DNA of 16,343 nt from positions 1-16,343 of the forward strand of contig JBKOVB010000111.1 of assembly GCA_046723735.1 (NCBI GenBank), in the 5' to 3' direction. The notes beneath the pieces are model-generated. The model had not been told where the DNA came from and did no database searches. It worked only from the letters and a program-made list of their open reading frames with translations. Source of the stretch: RYN-111 sp046723735 (lineage in GTDB: Bacteria > Actinomycetota > Actinomycetes > Mycobacteriales > SCTD01). Each line of letters starts with the position of its first letter. The first letter of the stretch is position 1. Below, one piece after another: positions 7,669 to 13,714 of this stretch. The translations under genes and the position numbers were made by a program.

Positions 7669-8724
7669 CTACAGCTGCACGACGTGCCCGACCCGGGGCG
7701 GGACCCGCCCGGCGAGCACCTCCTTCCACGCCCGGTCCAGCCCCTCCGGGCCGTGGCCGACGCGCACCTTCACCCAGCCCTCGACGACCGGCGCGAACCG
7801 TGCCCAGGCCTTGGCGTGGGCCTTCTCCACGCCGTCCGGCCCCCAGTCGGCGTAGCGCTTGCGCATCTGGTCCGGCGCGAAGAAGAACGCGGGCCGCGGG
7901 CCGGGGAGCGCCTCGTTCGACAGGTCAGGAGCGGCGTCGTGGTGCGCGGCTCCGACGACGGCGCTGTGGACCAGGTGCGCCCGCTCGTGCACCCGGCGTC
8001 GAAGGGCGGCGTCGCCGGCCACGTCCACGAACACCGTCGGTCCGCCGGGGAGCTCGAGGTCGTCGTACGAGCTGACCTCGTCATAGCAGCCGAGCGACCG
8101 GGTGAACGCGACGTTCCCCGTCGAGGTGAGGCCCACGACCCGGACGCCCTCGAGCAGGAACGCCGTGCCGTACGCCGTCTTGCTGGACGCGCTCGACAGC
8201 ACCACCGTCCGGGCGCCGAAGTAGCCGTTGTCCGCGAGGAAGTCGGCCAGCACGAACGACGTCATGAACAGCGGCCGGTACAGCACCTGCAAGTCCTCGC
8301 GGGAACGCTCGTACGCCGGGTCGGCGGCCGTGGTCGTCAGCCCGTTGTACGGCGAGGGCAGGTGCTGCCGGTGCGGGCTGGCGTCCCGGAAGCCGCGCGT
8401 GTCGACCTTCTCGGGCTGCACCACCAGGTGGCTGCTCGTCGGCAGGTAGCCGTAGAGCCGCGTGCCCTCCTCGACGCCCGGGACGCGTGAGGTCTGCACC
8501 TCGCAGAAGCCCCAGAGAGGCACGCGGCCCCAGCCCGTCGGCGCGGGGAAGAAGTCCCAATAGTGCATGGCCTCGCCGAACACGGCGTACGTGACGTTGT
8601 TGGCCGTCATCCCGACGCGGTCGACCCGCAACAGGACCTGCCCGTCCCCGACCGGCGGGGTGGGGACCTCGACGAGCGACGTGGTCGCCAGGTCGGCGTG
8701 GTCGACGAGCAGGTCCCAGGCCAT
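7669..8724 (-). CDS. DUF2855 family protein (divergent MDR-like oxidoreductase)
   Basis: The 351-aa protein fits DUF2855, a family without known function. The N-terminal part (GDGQVLLRVDRVGMTANNVTYA) resembles the GroES-like half of medium-chain dehydrogenases/quinone reductases. The middle (VVLSSASSKTAYGTAFLL, then VVGLTSTGN) looks like a Rossmann-type nucleotide-binding half. No zinc-binding Cys set is visible. An NAD(P)H-dependent reductase role is inference only. The ATG at 8724 begins MAWDLLVDHADL; the 62 upstream residues are out of family and Pro/Arg-rich. No SD precedes the ATG, but a TACCGT hexamer ends 6 nt before it, which suits a leaderless transcript. It faces the carbonic anhydrase gene tail-to-tail with zero spacing. 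Confidence 0.88.
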   Translation of the reverse strand: MAWDLLVDHADLATTSLVEVPTPPVGDGQVLLRVDRVGMTANNVTYAVFGEAMHYWDFFPAPTGWGRVPLWGFCEVQTSRVPGVEEGTRLYGYLPTSSHLVVQPEKVDTRGFRDASPHRQHLPSPYNGLTTTAADPAYERSREDLQVLYRPLFMTSFVLADFLADNGYFGARTVVLSSASSKTAYGTAFLLEGVRVVGLTSTGNVAFTRSLGCYDEVSSYDDLELPGGPTVFVDVAGDAALRRRVHERAHLVHSAVVGAAHHDAAPDLSNEALPGPRPAFFFAPDQMRKRYADWGPDGVEKAHAKAWARFAPVVEGWVKVRVGHGPEGLDRAWKEVLAGRVPPRVGHVVQL

Positions 8725-8730
8725 GGCCGG

Positions 8731-8736
8731 ACGGTA
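8731..8736 (-). promoter_or_regulatory. Possible -10 box for a leaderless DUF2855 transcript
   Basis: On the minus strand TACCGT (TANNNT type) ends 6 nt before the ATG at 8724, so transcription would begin at or next to the A of the start codon. No Shine-Dalgarno is present, in agreement. The hexamer alone is weak evidence. Confidence 0.3.
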
Positions 8737-8763
8737 CGCCGGGAGCGGCCAGTCCTCGGGCTC

Positions 8764-8773
8764 TTCACGTGAA
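8764..8773. promoter_or_regulatory. 10-bp palindrome TTCACGTGAA
   Basis: A perfect palindrome in the 155-bp gap between the divergent DUF2855 and ruc genes, 40 bp from the DUF2855 start. Symmetry and position suit a regulator site, but no second copy was seen. Confidence 0.3.
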
Positions 8774-8802
8774 CCCGATACGCGCGGCTCCGCCCGGGTG
8801 AC

Positions 8803-8821
8803 GCCCTCGAACGACGAGGGC
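8803..8821. promoter_or_regulatory. Inverted repeat GCCCTCG-N5-CGAGGGC upstream of ruc
   Basis: A perfect 7-bp dyad with a 5-nt spacer lies where the -35 region of the ruc promoter would be (TAGTCT at 8839-8844 is a plausible -10). It could be an operator. A terminator role is unlikely, as no gene on the plus strand ends nearby. Confidence 0.35.
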
Positions 8822-8843
8822 ACCGACAACCCACCGGGTAGTC

Positions 8844-8870
8844 TTGGCACTCGACCAGCAGGAGTGCCAG
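8844..8870 (+). promoter_or_regulatory. CIRCE-like HrcA operator in the ruc leader
   Basis: TTGGCACTC (8844-8852), a 9-nt spacer, then GAGTGCCAG (8862-8870). The known CIRCE consensus is TTAGCACTC-N9-GAGTGCTAA: the spacer length is exact and 15 of 18 arm bases match. The arms pair with each other at 8 of 9 positions. It overlaps the end of a TAGTCT -10-like hexamer (8839-8844) and touches the SD AGGAGGGG (8869-8876). HrcA bound here would block transcription of the zinc-ribbon gene and release it on heat shock. Confidence 0.85.
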
Positions 8871-8879
8871 GAGGGGACC

Positions 8880-9170
8880 GTGCCGACGTACCAGTACGCA
8901 TGCACCGCATGTGGGCACGAGCTCGAGGCCGTGCAGTCGTTCAGCGACGCGGCCCTGACCGAGTGTCCCGAGTGCGGGGGCCCGCTGCGCAAGGTGTTCT
9001 CGGCGGTCGGGGTGGTCTTCAAGGGCAGCGGCTTCTACAAGACCGACAGCCGCAAGGCGAGCAGCGCTTCCTCGCCCGCGTCCTCGTCCAGCAGCAAGAC
9101 CGAGAGCAGCTCCTCTTCGACGAGCAGCTCCGGCACGTCCAGCACGACGAGCACGCCCGCCGCCAGCTGA
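8880..9170 (+). CDS. ruc: Ruc/FmdB-type zinc-ribbon redox chaperone
   Basis: The 96-aa protein has an FmdB-type zinc ribbon in residues 1-50 with paired cysteines CTAC (8, 11) and CPEC (29, 32), then a tail of about 37 residues made almost wholly of Ser, Thr, Ala, Pro and Lys, surely disordered. This matches M. tuberculosis Rv0991c (Ruc), described as a redox-regulated chaperone with an unstructured C-terminus, in which oxidation of the zinc cysteines activates client binding, coregulated with hsp60/hsp70. The GTG at 8880 follows a strong AGGAGGGG with 3-nt spacing; the longer frame from 8844 would translate the CIRCE element and lacks family similarity. The CIRCE-like operator immediately upstream agrees with HrcA control. 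Chaperone function is inferred by homology. Confidence 0.87.
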   Translation: MPTYQYACTACGHELEAVQSFSDAALTECPECGGPLRKVFSAVGVVFKGSGFYKTDSRKASSASSPASSSSSKTESSSSSTSSSGTSSTTSTPAAS

Positions 9171-9178
9171 GCTGTGGA

Positions 9179-9218
9179 CGGCCGACGCTGCCGGCCGCGG
9201 GCACACCCCTAGGGTGCC
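9179..9218 (+). other. Two small hairpins between ruc and the MTA phosphorylase gene
   Basis: CGGCCG occurs twice around a 7-nt loop (ends near 9179 and 9197). Then GGCA..CCC-CTA-GGG..TGCC (9200-9218) forms a second stem that includes the AGGGTG ribosome-binding site of the next gene. Neither has a U-run. They may mark the ruc 3' end or shape the next leader. Confidence 0.3.
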
Positions 9219-9221
9219 GCC

Positions 9222-10016
9222 ATGACCTCTCCCGAGATCGGTGTCATCGGCGGCTCCGGGTTCTACGCCTTTCTCGAGCACATCGAGCGGGTGCAGGTCA
9301 GCACCCCGTACGGCGAGCCCAGCGACCCGGTCGTCGTGGGCGACGTCGGCGGGCGCCGGGTGGCCTTCCTGCCGCGGCACGGCGCAGATCACCGGTTCCC
9401 GCCGCACCGCATCCCCTACCGGGCCAACCTGTGGGCGCTGCGTTCGTTGGGCGTGCGCCAGGTGCTCGCTCCCTGCGCGGTCGGCGGCTTGCGGCCGGAG
9501 CTCGGCCCAGGCGCGCTGGTGGTTCCCGACCAGCTCGTCGACCGCACGAGCGGCCGCGCGCAGACGTTCCACGACACCGGCGCGGTGCACGTGTCCTTCG
9601 CCGACCCGTACTGCCCGGTGGGTCGCGAGGTGGTGCTGCGGACGGCCTCGCGCTGGCCCGCCGTGGACGGCGGGACGATGGTCGTGGTCGAGGGCCCGCG
9701 GTTCTCCACCCGGGCCGAGTCCCGCTGGTACGCCGAGCAGGGCTGGTCGGTCATCAACATGACGGGGCACCCGGAGGCCGTGCTCGCCCGAGAGCTGGAG
9801 CTCTGCTACACCGCGATCGCGCTCGTGACCGACCTCGACGCCGGGGTCGACGGTGGCTCGGGGGTGACCCAGGAGGAGGTCTTCCGGGTCTTCGCCGACA
9901 ACACCGCCCGGCTGCGCGAGCTCCTGCTCGACGTCGTCACCGCGCTCCCGTCCGAGCGAACCTGCCCCTGCGCCACGGCCCTCGACGCCATCGACCACGA
10001 CCTGGTGCTGCCGTGA
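9222..10016 (+). CDS. mtnP: S-methyl-5'-thioadenosine phosphorylase (PNP family)
   Basis: The 264-aa protein is a purine nucleoside phosphorylase superfamily enzyme of the MTAP type, splitting methylthioadenosine with phosphate into adenine and methylthioribose 1-phosphate. Marks are GVIGGSGFY (7-15), the phosphate-binding PRHGADH (52-58), HRIPYRANLWAL, VVEGPRFSTRAE, VINMTGHPEA (178-187) and TDLDAG, whose two Asp residues are those that recognise the 6-amino purine in MTAP. The length is typical. The ATG at 9222 follows AGGGTG. The stop overlaps the next gene's GTG (GTGA), so coupling to the SAF protein is likely. Some actinobacterial relatives also accept other purine nucleosides, so substrate range is not certain. 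Confidence 0.93.
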   Translation: MTSPEIGVIGGSGFYAFLEHIERVQVSTPYGEPSDPVVVGDVGGRRVAFLPRHGADHRFPPHRIPYRANLWALRSLGVRQVLAPCAVGGLRPELGPGALVVPDQLVDRTSGRAQTFHDTGAVHVSFADPYCPVGREVVLRTASRWPAVDGGTMVVVEGPRFSTRAESRWYAEQGWSVINMTGHPEAVLARELELCYTAIALVTDLDAGVDGGSGVTQEEVFRVFADNTARLRELLLDVVTALPSERTCPCATALDAIDHDLVLP

Positions 10017-10639
10017 ACGCGTCCGCCTTCCTCCGCGACCTGTCCCGCACCGCGCGCCGCCACCGGGCGCTGCTCGCCGCCGGGCTGACCGCCGCAGCCG
10101 TGGCGACTGCCTTGCCGGTGCTGGCCCCGCCAGCGGCCGCGACGCAGCGCGTCGTGGCCGCCGCGCACGACCTGGCACCGGGCACGCCCCTCGTGGCCGA
10201 CGACCTCACCACCGTGGCGGTCCCGCAGCGGCTGGTGCCGGCCGGCGCCCTCACCGACGCCCAGGACGCAGTCGGGCGCAGCGTCGCCGGGCCGGTGCGG
10301 CACGGCGAGACCCTCACCGACGTGCGGCTGCTCGGTTCGGGACTGGTCCAGGGCAAGGGCCTGGTGGCCGCGCCCGTACGGCTGGCGGACCCGGCGACGG
10401 CCGCCCTGCTGCACGCAGGCGACCGGGTCGACGTGCTCGCCGCACCCACGGGCACTGCGGAGCCCGCCACCACGGCGGTCACGGTGGCGTCCGCGGTGCA
10501 GGTGCTCGCCGTCCCGTCCACGACGGACACCGGAGCGGAAGGCGCCCTGGTCGTGCTCGCAGCCACCCCTGCCACCGCTGCCCGGCTCGCGGCCGCGGCG
10601 GTGGGCGCCCGGTTGTCCGTGACGGTGCTGGCGTCATGA
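10013..10639 (+). CDS. SAF-domain membrane-anchored protein (CpaB/RcpC-like)
   Basis: The 208-aa protein has an Arg-rich N-terminus (residues 8-18), one TM helix (about 19-38), and an outside SAF domain (about 46-107: RVVAAAHDLAPGTPLVADDL, then the VGRSVAGPVRHGETLT strand). The rest is Ala/Val/Thr-rich beta-type sequence (VASAVQVLAV, GALVVLAATPATAARLAAA). SAF domains occur in flagellar FlgA and in CpaB/RcpC of Flp pili, where they bind sugars or assembly partners. No other pilus genes are seen here. The GTG start overlaps the preceding stop (GTGA) and the stop overlaps the next ATG (ATGA). A similar gene is common near galU/ruc in actinobacteria as I recall; the exact role is unknown. Confidence 0.85.
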   Translation: MNASAFLRDLSRTARRHRALLAAGLTAAAVATALPVLAPPAAATQRVVAAAHDLAPGTPLVADDLTTVAVPQRLVPAGALTDAQDAVGRSVAGPVRHGETLTDVRLLGSGLVQGKGLVAAPVRLADPATAALLHAGDRVDVLAAPTGTAEPATTAVTVASAVQVLAVPSTTDTGAEGALVVLAATPATAARLAAAAVGARLSVTVLAS

Positions 10640-12177
10640 GCTACGCGGTGTGGGGCTGGGGCGGGCCTGGCGACGAGCCGACGCCGACCTCGTTGGCTCA
10701 CCTGTCGCCGTACGTCGCGGAGGTCACCGGCATCGCGCCGCAGGAGCCGGAGACGCCACGACCGCTCGTGGAGCTGCGCACGCCGCGCCGCGCGCTGCCG
10801 CCCTCGCTCGCTCACCTCGGCTCGGTCGAGCCGACAGACCGCGCCCGGCACGGGATCGGCAGGGCGTACCGCGACCTGGTTCGGGGGATCCGCGGCGCGC
10901 TCACGGAGGTCCCCGACGTCGTCGTGCGGCCGGGTTGCGAGCAGGACGTCGTGGACGTCCTCGACTGGGCCGCCGCAAGCGGCACCGCAGTCGTCCCGTA
11001 CGGCGGCGGCACCTCCGTGGTCGGCGGCGTGGAGCCACGCGGCCTCGACGCCGCGGTGAGCCTCGACCTCAGCCGCCTGAGCGGGCTGGTCGAGGTCGAC
11101 GCCGTCTCGCGCGCCGTCCGGCTCCGCGCCGGGACGACGGGTCCGGAGGCGGAACGGGCGCTCGCCGAGCACGGGCTGACGCTGCGGTTCTACCCGCAGT
11201 CGTTCGAGCGCTCGACGGTCGGCGGCTGGGTCGCGACCCGCGCGGCCGGGCACTTCTCGAGCGGGCCCACCCACGTCGACGACCTGGTGCAGTCGGTGCG
11301 GGCCGTGACGCCCCAGGGCGTCTGGGAGTCGCGCCGGCTCCCCGGCAGCGGCGCCGGCCCGTCCCCGGACCGGCTGCTGCTCGGCAATGAGGGCACGCTC
11401 GGCGTCGTCACCGAGACCTGGCTACGCGCGCAGCCCCGGCCCACGGCGAGGTGGCAGGGCACCTTCGCGGCGCGCGACCTGCTCGCCGGCGCCGACGTCT
11501 TGCGCACGGTCGTGCAGGCAGGCCTGCGACCCGCCACCGCCCGGGTGCTCGACCCGGTGGAGGCGGCCCTCGCGGGCAGCCTCGCCACCGGGGAGGCCGT
11601 GGTGCTGCTCGGCCTGGAGTCCCTGGGGGCACCGCTGGACGACACCGCTTCGTTCGTCCTCGACGTGGCCCGCACCGCCGGCCTCCGGGTTCTGAGTGAG
11701 GGCGCCAGGGGCGAGTCCGGTGAGGCCTGGCGGTCGACGTTCCTGCAGGCGCCGTACTTGCGGGAGTCCCTGGTGCTGCTGGGGATCCTCGTCGAGACGT
11801 TCGAGACCGCGGTGACCTGGGACCGGCTCGCCGACCTCGTCGCGGACGTGCAGATCGCGGTCCACGAGGCGTGCCCAGGCGCCCGCGTTGGCACCCGGCT
11901 CACCCACGTCTACCCCGACGGCGCGGCGCCGTACTTCACCGTCCTGGCGCCCGCCAGGCGCGGCAGCGAGGTCGCGCAGTGGGACGAGGTGAAGGCGGTC
12001 GCGAGTGCCGCGCTGCTCGCGGCGGGCGGCACGATCACCCACCACCACGCTGTGGGGCGTGACCACCGGCCCTGGTACGACGGGCAGCGCCCCGACCCGT
12101 TCGCGCTCGCCCTTCGCGCGGCGAAGCAAGCGCTCGACCCCGCGGGAGTGCTCAACCCGGGCGTGCTGCTCGACTGA
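10636..12177 (+). CDS. FAD-binding oxidoreductase, alkyl-DHAP synthase-like
   Basis: The 513-aa protein has the VAO/PCMH FAD-binding fold. The PP-loop motif is VVPYGGGTSVVGGVEP, followed by FYPQSFERSTVGGWVATRAAGH, the EGTLGVVTETWLRAQP segment and, near the C-terminus, HHHAVGRDHRPWY. The triple His and late Tyr match the active site of alkyldihydroxyacetonephosphate synthase (AGPS), which makes the ether bond of ether lipids in eukaryotes; M. tuberculosis has an agpS homologue. The N-terminal WGWG stretch also fits that group. The enzyme may instead be a 2-hydroxyacid-type oxidase, so the substrate is open. The ATG at 10636 overlaps the SAF-gene stop (ATGA). The C-terminus LNPGVLLD is the normal family end, so the gene is complete. 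Confidence 0.88.
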   Translation: MSYAVWGWGGPGDEPTPTSLAHLSPYVAEVTGIAPQEPETPRPLVELRTPRRALPPSLAHLGSVEPTDRARHGIGRAYRDLVRGIRGALTEVPDVVVRPGCEQDVVDVLDWAAASGTAVVPYGGGTSVVGGVEPRGLDAAVSLDLSRLSGLVEVDAVSRAVRLRAGTTGPEAERALAEHGLTLRFYPQSFERSTVGGWVATRAAGHFSSGPTHVDDLVQSVRAVTPQGVWESRRLPGSGAGPSPDRLLLGNEGTLGVVTETWLRAQPRPTARWQGTFAARDLLAGADVLRTVVQAGLRPATARVLDPVEAALAGSLATGEAVVLLGLESLGAPLDDTASFVLDVARTAGLRVLSEGARGESGEAWRSTFLQAPYLRESLVLLGILVETFETAVTWDRLADLVADVQIAVHEACPGARVGTRLTHVYPDGAAPYFTVLAPARRGSEVAQWDEVKAVASAALLAAGGTITHHHAVGRDHRPWYDGQRPDPFALALRAAKQALDPAGVLNPGVLLD

Positions 12178-12181
12178 GGCG

Positions 12182-12352
12182 CTAACGAGGCTCGTGGTGG
12201 GGTGGTCGCTCGGCCAGGTACCGCTCGAGCTCCGTCGGGTCCGGACGCTCCGGCCGCGGCTCGGGCCGTGGCTCCTCGCCGGCGGGTCGGGCGCCAGGCG
12301 GTCCCACGGCGCGGCGACGTCGACGCGGTCTGGGCTTCTCCTCGGGCGGCAC
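12182..12352 (-). CDS. Small Arg/Pro/Glu-rich hypothetical protein
   Basis: A possible 56-aa protein (GTG at 12352) made mostly of Pro, Arg and Glu: PPEEKPRPRRRRRAVG at the start, a PRPEPRPERPDP centre, then a more protein-like TELERYLAERPPHHEPR. It lies 4 bp from the convergent FAD-oxidase stop and diverges from the antitoxin gene 41 bp away. GC-rich non-coding DNA often translates this way, but the charged helix-like C-terminus and the gap otherwise lacking a gene argue for a real small gene. A G-run (GGGGGT) precedes the GTG with very short spacing. I recognise no family; function unknown. Confidence 0.4.
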   Translation of the reverse strand: MPPEEKPRPRRRRRAVGPPGARPAGEEPRPEPRPERPDPTELERYLAERPPHHEPR

Positions 12353-12393
12353 ACCCCCAGTGTGGCCGAGGTCCAGCGGGGAAGAAGTGCGGC

Positions 12394-12612
12394 ATGCGAC
12401 TTCTCGACAACGCCAAAGAGGGCGCGAAGGGCTTCGCCGACAAGGCACAGCACTTCGCGGTGGACCACGCGGACCAGGTCAAGGCGGGCATCGGCAAGGC
12501 CGGCGACCTCGCGAACCGGGCGACCCGCGGCAGGTTCTCGGGGACGATCGACTCGCTCGGGAAGAAGGCCGAGCAGCTGGTGCCCTCGAAGGGCCCGAGG
12601 GGCGGCGGCTAG
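12394..12612 (+). CDS. MT0933-like antitoxin family protein (orphan)
   Basis: The 72-aa protein, MRLLDNAKEGAKGFADKAQ onward, with GIGKAGDLANRATRGRFSGTIDSLGKKAEQLV, matches the small amphipathic MT0933/Rv0909-type antitoxin family (LLDN...K...KAGD....T.GK....ID). In M. tuberculosis Rv0909 pairs with the adjacent toxin Rv0910. Here no toxin gene lies next to it: one side is a tiny divergent ORF, the other a convergent acetyltransferase. The family is often found as single copies, and an antitoxin function is not proven for most. ATG at 12394 has GGGGAAG about 9 nt upstream. The stop TAG abuts the stop of the opposite gene (TAGCTA). Confidence 0.82.
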   Translation: MRLLDNAKEGAKGFADKAQHFAVDHADQVKAGIGKAGDLANRATRGRFSGTIDSLGKKAEQLVPSKGPRGGG

Positions 12613-13179
12613 CTAGCCGAGCTGCCGGAGCACGCGTGCCGGCGATCCCACGGCCAGCACCTCATGCGGGAGGTCGACGGTCACGACGGAGCCCGCTCCC
12701 ACCACCGTGCCGGCGCCGACCGTCACGCCGGGACAGACGACCACGCCGCCCCCCAGCCAGGCGTTGTCGCCGATGGTGATCGGGGCGCCCAGCTCCCACT
12801 TCTCCTGGCGCAGCCGAGGGTCCATCGGGTGGGTGGCCGTGAGCAGTTGCACGTTGGGGCCGATCTGCACGTCGTCGCCGATCGTGATGCGCCCGACGTC
12901 CAGTGCGACGAGCCCGAAGTTCGCGAAGGTCCGGGCCCCGACGTACAGCTGGTAGCCGTAGTCGCAGAAGAACGGCGACCGGATCTCGGACCCCTCGCCG
13001 TACGCGCCGAGCAGCGTGGTGAGCACCCTGCGTCGCGCGTCCGGGTCGGTGGCGGGGGTGCCGTTGAGCTCCTCCACGAGCGCCATCGCGAGCAAGTGCT
13101 CGCGGACGAGCTCGGGGTCGTCGGCCTGGTACAGGTCGCCAGCCAGCATCCGCTCCCGCATGCTGCGCCCGTCGACCAC
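12613..13179 (-). CDS. Maltose/sugar O-acetyltransferase (left-handed beta-helix)
   Basis: The 188-aa protein is a hexapeptide-repeat acetyltransferase of the maltose/galactoside type, moving acetyl from acetyl-CoA to a sugar hydroxyl. The N-terminal domain MRERMLAGDLYQADDPEL is the Mac domain. The catalytic His lies in LLTATHPMD, and the beta-helix repeats ITIGDNAWLGGGVVVCPGVTVGAGTVVGAGSVV follow in six-residue turns (quoted in parts: ITIGDNAWLGGG; VTVGAGTVVGAG). Length fits the family. The GTG at 13179 adds MVDGRS; the ATG at 13161 starting MRERML is an equally good start, and neither has a clear SD. It is divergent from tRNA-Arg and converges on the antitoxin gene without a gap. Confidence 0.9.
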   Translation of the reverse strand: MVDGRSMRERMLAGDLYQADDPELVREHLLAMALVEELNGTPATDPDARRRVLTTLLGAYGEGSEIRSPFFCDYGYQLYVGARTFANFGLVALDVGRITIGDDVQIGPNVQLLTATHPMDPRLRQEKWELGAPITIGDNAWLGGGVVVCPGVTVGAGTVVGAGSVVTVDLPHEVLAVGSPARVLRQLG

Positions 13180-13202
13180 AGCGGGACGCTATCGCCGCCC
13201 AC

Positions 13203-13208
13203 TAGGAT
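13203..13208 (+). promoter_or_regulatory. Likely -10 box of tRNA-Arg
   Basis: TAGGAT lies 27 nt before the tRNA. No good -35 is visible. Between it and the tRNA, GGGCAG (13217-13222) and CTGCCC (13228-13233) form a perfect 6-bp hairpin that would sit in the pre-tRNA leader. Confidence 0.4.
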
Positions 13209-13235
13209 CCGCTGTCGGGCAGCTGTCCTGCCCAC

Positions 13236-13308
13236 GCCTCCGTAGCTCAGTGGATAGAGCGCCTCCGTCCTAAGGAGGGCGTCGGGAGTTCGATTCTCTC
13301 CGGGGGCA
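13236..13308 (+). tRNA. tRNA-Arg (anticodon CCT)
   Basis: A 73-nt cloverleaf. The acceptor GCCTCCG pairs with CGGGGGC (one U-G), the D arm has TAGCTCAGTGGATAGAGC, the anticodon stem CCTCC/GGAGG holds loop GTCCTAA, and the T arm has GAGTTCGATTCTC. The anticodon CCU reads the rare AGG codon. The discriminator is A and the CCA is not fully encoded (ACC then GA). Directly downstream comes a GACC tetranucleotide run and a gene-poor stretch, as is common at tRNA genes used for integration. Confidence 0.96.
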
Positions 13309-13325
13309 CCGACCGACCGACCGAG
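13309..13325. repeat. Short GACC tandem run after tRNA-Arg
   Basis: After the tRNA 3' end the sequence repeats GACC about four times (CCGACCGACCGACCGAG). It is a simple tetranucleotide repeat of unknown meaning, part of the 406-bp stretch 13309-13714 with no intact gene. Confidence 0.6.
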
Positions 13326-13329
13326 ACAG

Positions 13330-13414
13330 GGCTCGCATGGCCAGGGGCCTGGGTCAGATCCGGCGGAGGAAGCAACCCCGCAGGTCACAGCCTCGCGGAG
13401 GCCGCCTTCGAGCC
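13330..13414 (+). ncRNA. SRP-RNA-like fold (candidate or relic)
   Basis: The apex GGGTCAGATCC (13351-13361) and GGAGGAAGCAACCC around it strongly recall the conserved helix-8 tip of bacterial 4.5S RNA (GGUCAGGUCC-GGAA-GGAAGCAGCC). Differences are one G to A on the 5' side, a six-base loop GGCGGA in place of GGAA, and one G to A on the 3' side. Outside, CCUG/CAGG and the terminal GGCTCG (13330-13335)/CGAGCC (13409-13414) can pair, giving a rod of about 85 nt, close to 4.5S RNA size. The altered tetraloop speaks against a normal SRP RNA. It may be a diverged copy, a relic, or chance. Confidence 0.35.
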
Positions 13415-13463
13415 GAGAGCCGCTCCCCGCGCATGCCCAGTTCACAGCGGCTCGGACCGCCAT

Positions 13464-13612
13464 CACCCTGGTGCCGCTGCCATCGGCTTCGCCGACAAGC
13501 TGCCCACCGGCCCACAGGTAATCCGGGACAGGCTGCCGTTGACCTTCTTCCCGACGCGGTTGCCGCCGGCGTCGTACAGGTAGTCGACCCCCGCGTACGC
13601 GTTCTCTCCGAC
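13464..13612 (-). pseudogene. Frameshifted RHS/YD-repeat protein relic
   Basis: On the minus strand, 13612-13526 reads ENAYAGVDYLYDAGGNR followed by VGKKVNGSLS, a typical YD repeat. One frame over, 13523-13464 continues DYLWAGGQLVGEADGSG, exactly the next expected part of an RHS core repeat. Two bases (CG) separate the frames, so about one base has been lost. A stop (TGA, 13615-13613) lies directly upstream, and no full RHS gene remains. RHS proteins are large secreted toxins or wall-associated polymorphic proteins. This about 150-bp scrap marks recombination or decay next to tRNA-Arg. Confidence 0.72.
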
Positions 13613-13714
13613 TCAGCCGCAGGGCGCAGCCCAGACGTACGGGATCAACAAATCTGCCTGCTCGCCCAGAAGCCGCTGTGAGGGCCTCGTCACGCTCCCT
13701 GCCAGACTCACGAC

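Noticed and set aside
8844..8879. Upstream ATG-like extension of ruc
   Set aside because: It would translate the CIRCE element; GTG at 8880 has AGGAGGGG and gives the family N-terminus MPTYQYAC.
8567..10639. 690-aa plus-strand open frame
   Set aside because: Only its last 208 residues are a protein (SAF domain). The rest is a shadow of DUF2855, ruc and MTA phosphorylase, Arg/Gly/Pro-rich without domains.
13309..13714. An integrase or CRISPR array after tRNA-Arg
   Set aside because: Neither recombinase motifs nor spaced repeats are present; only the GACC run, the SRP-like fold and the RHS relic were seen.
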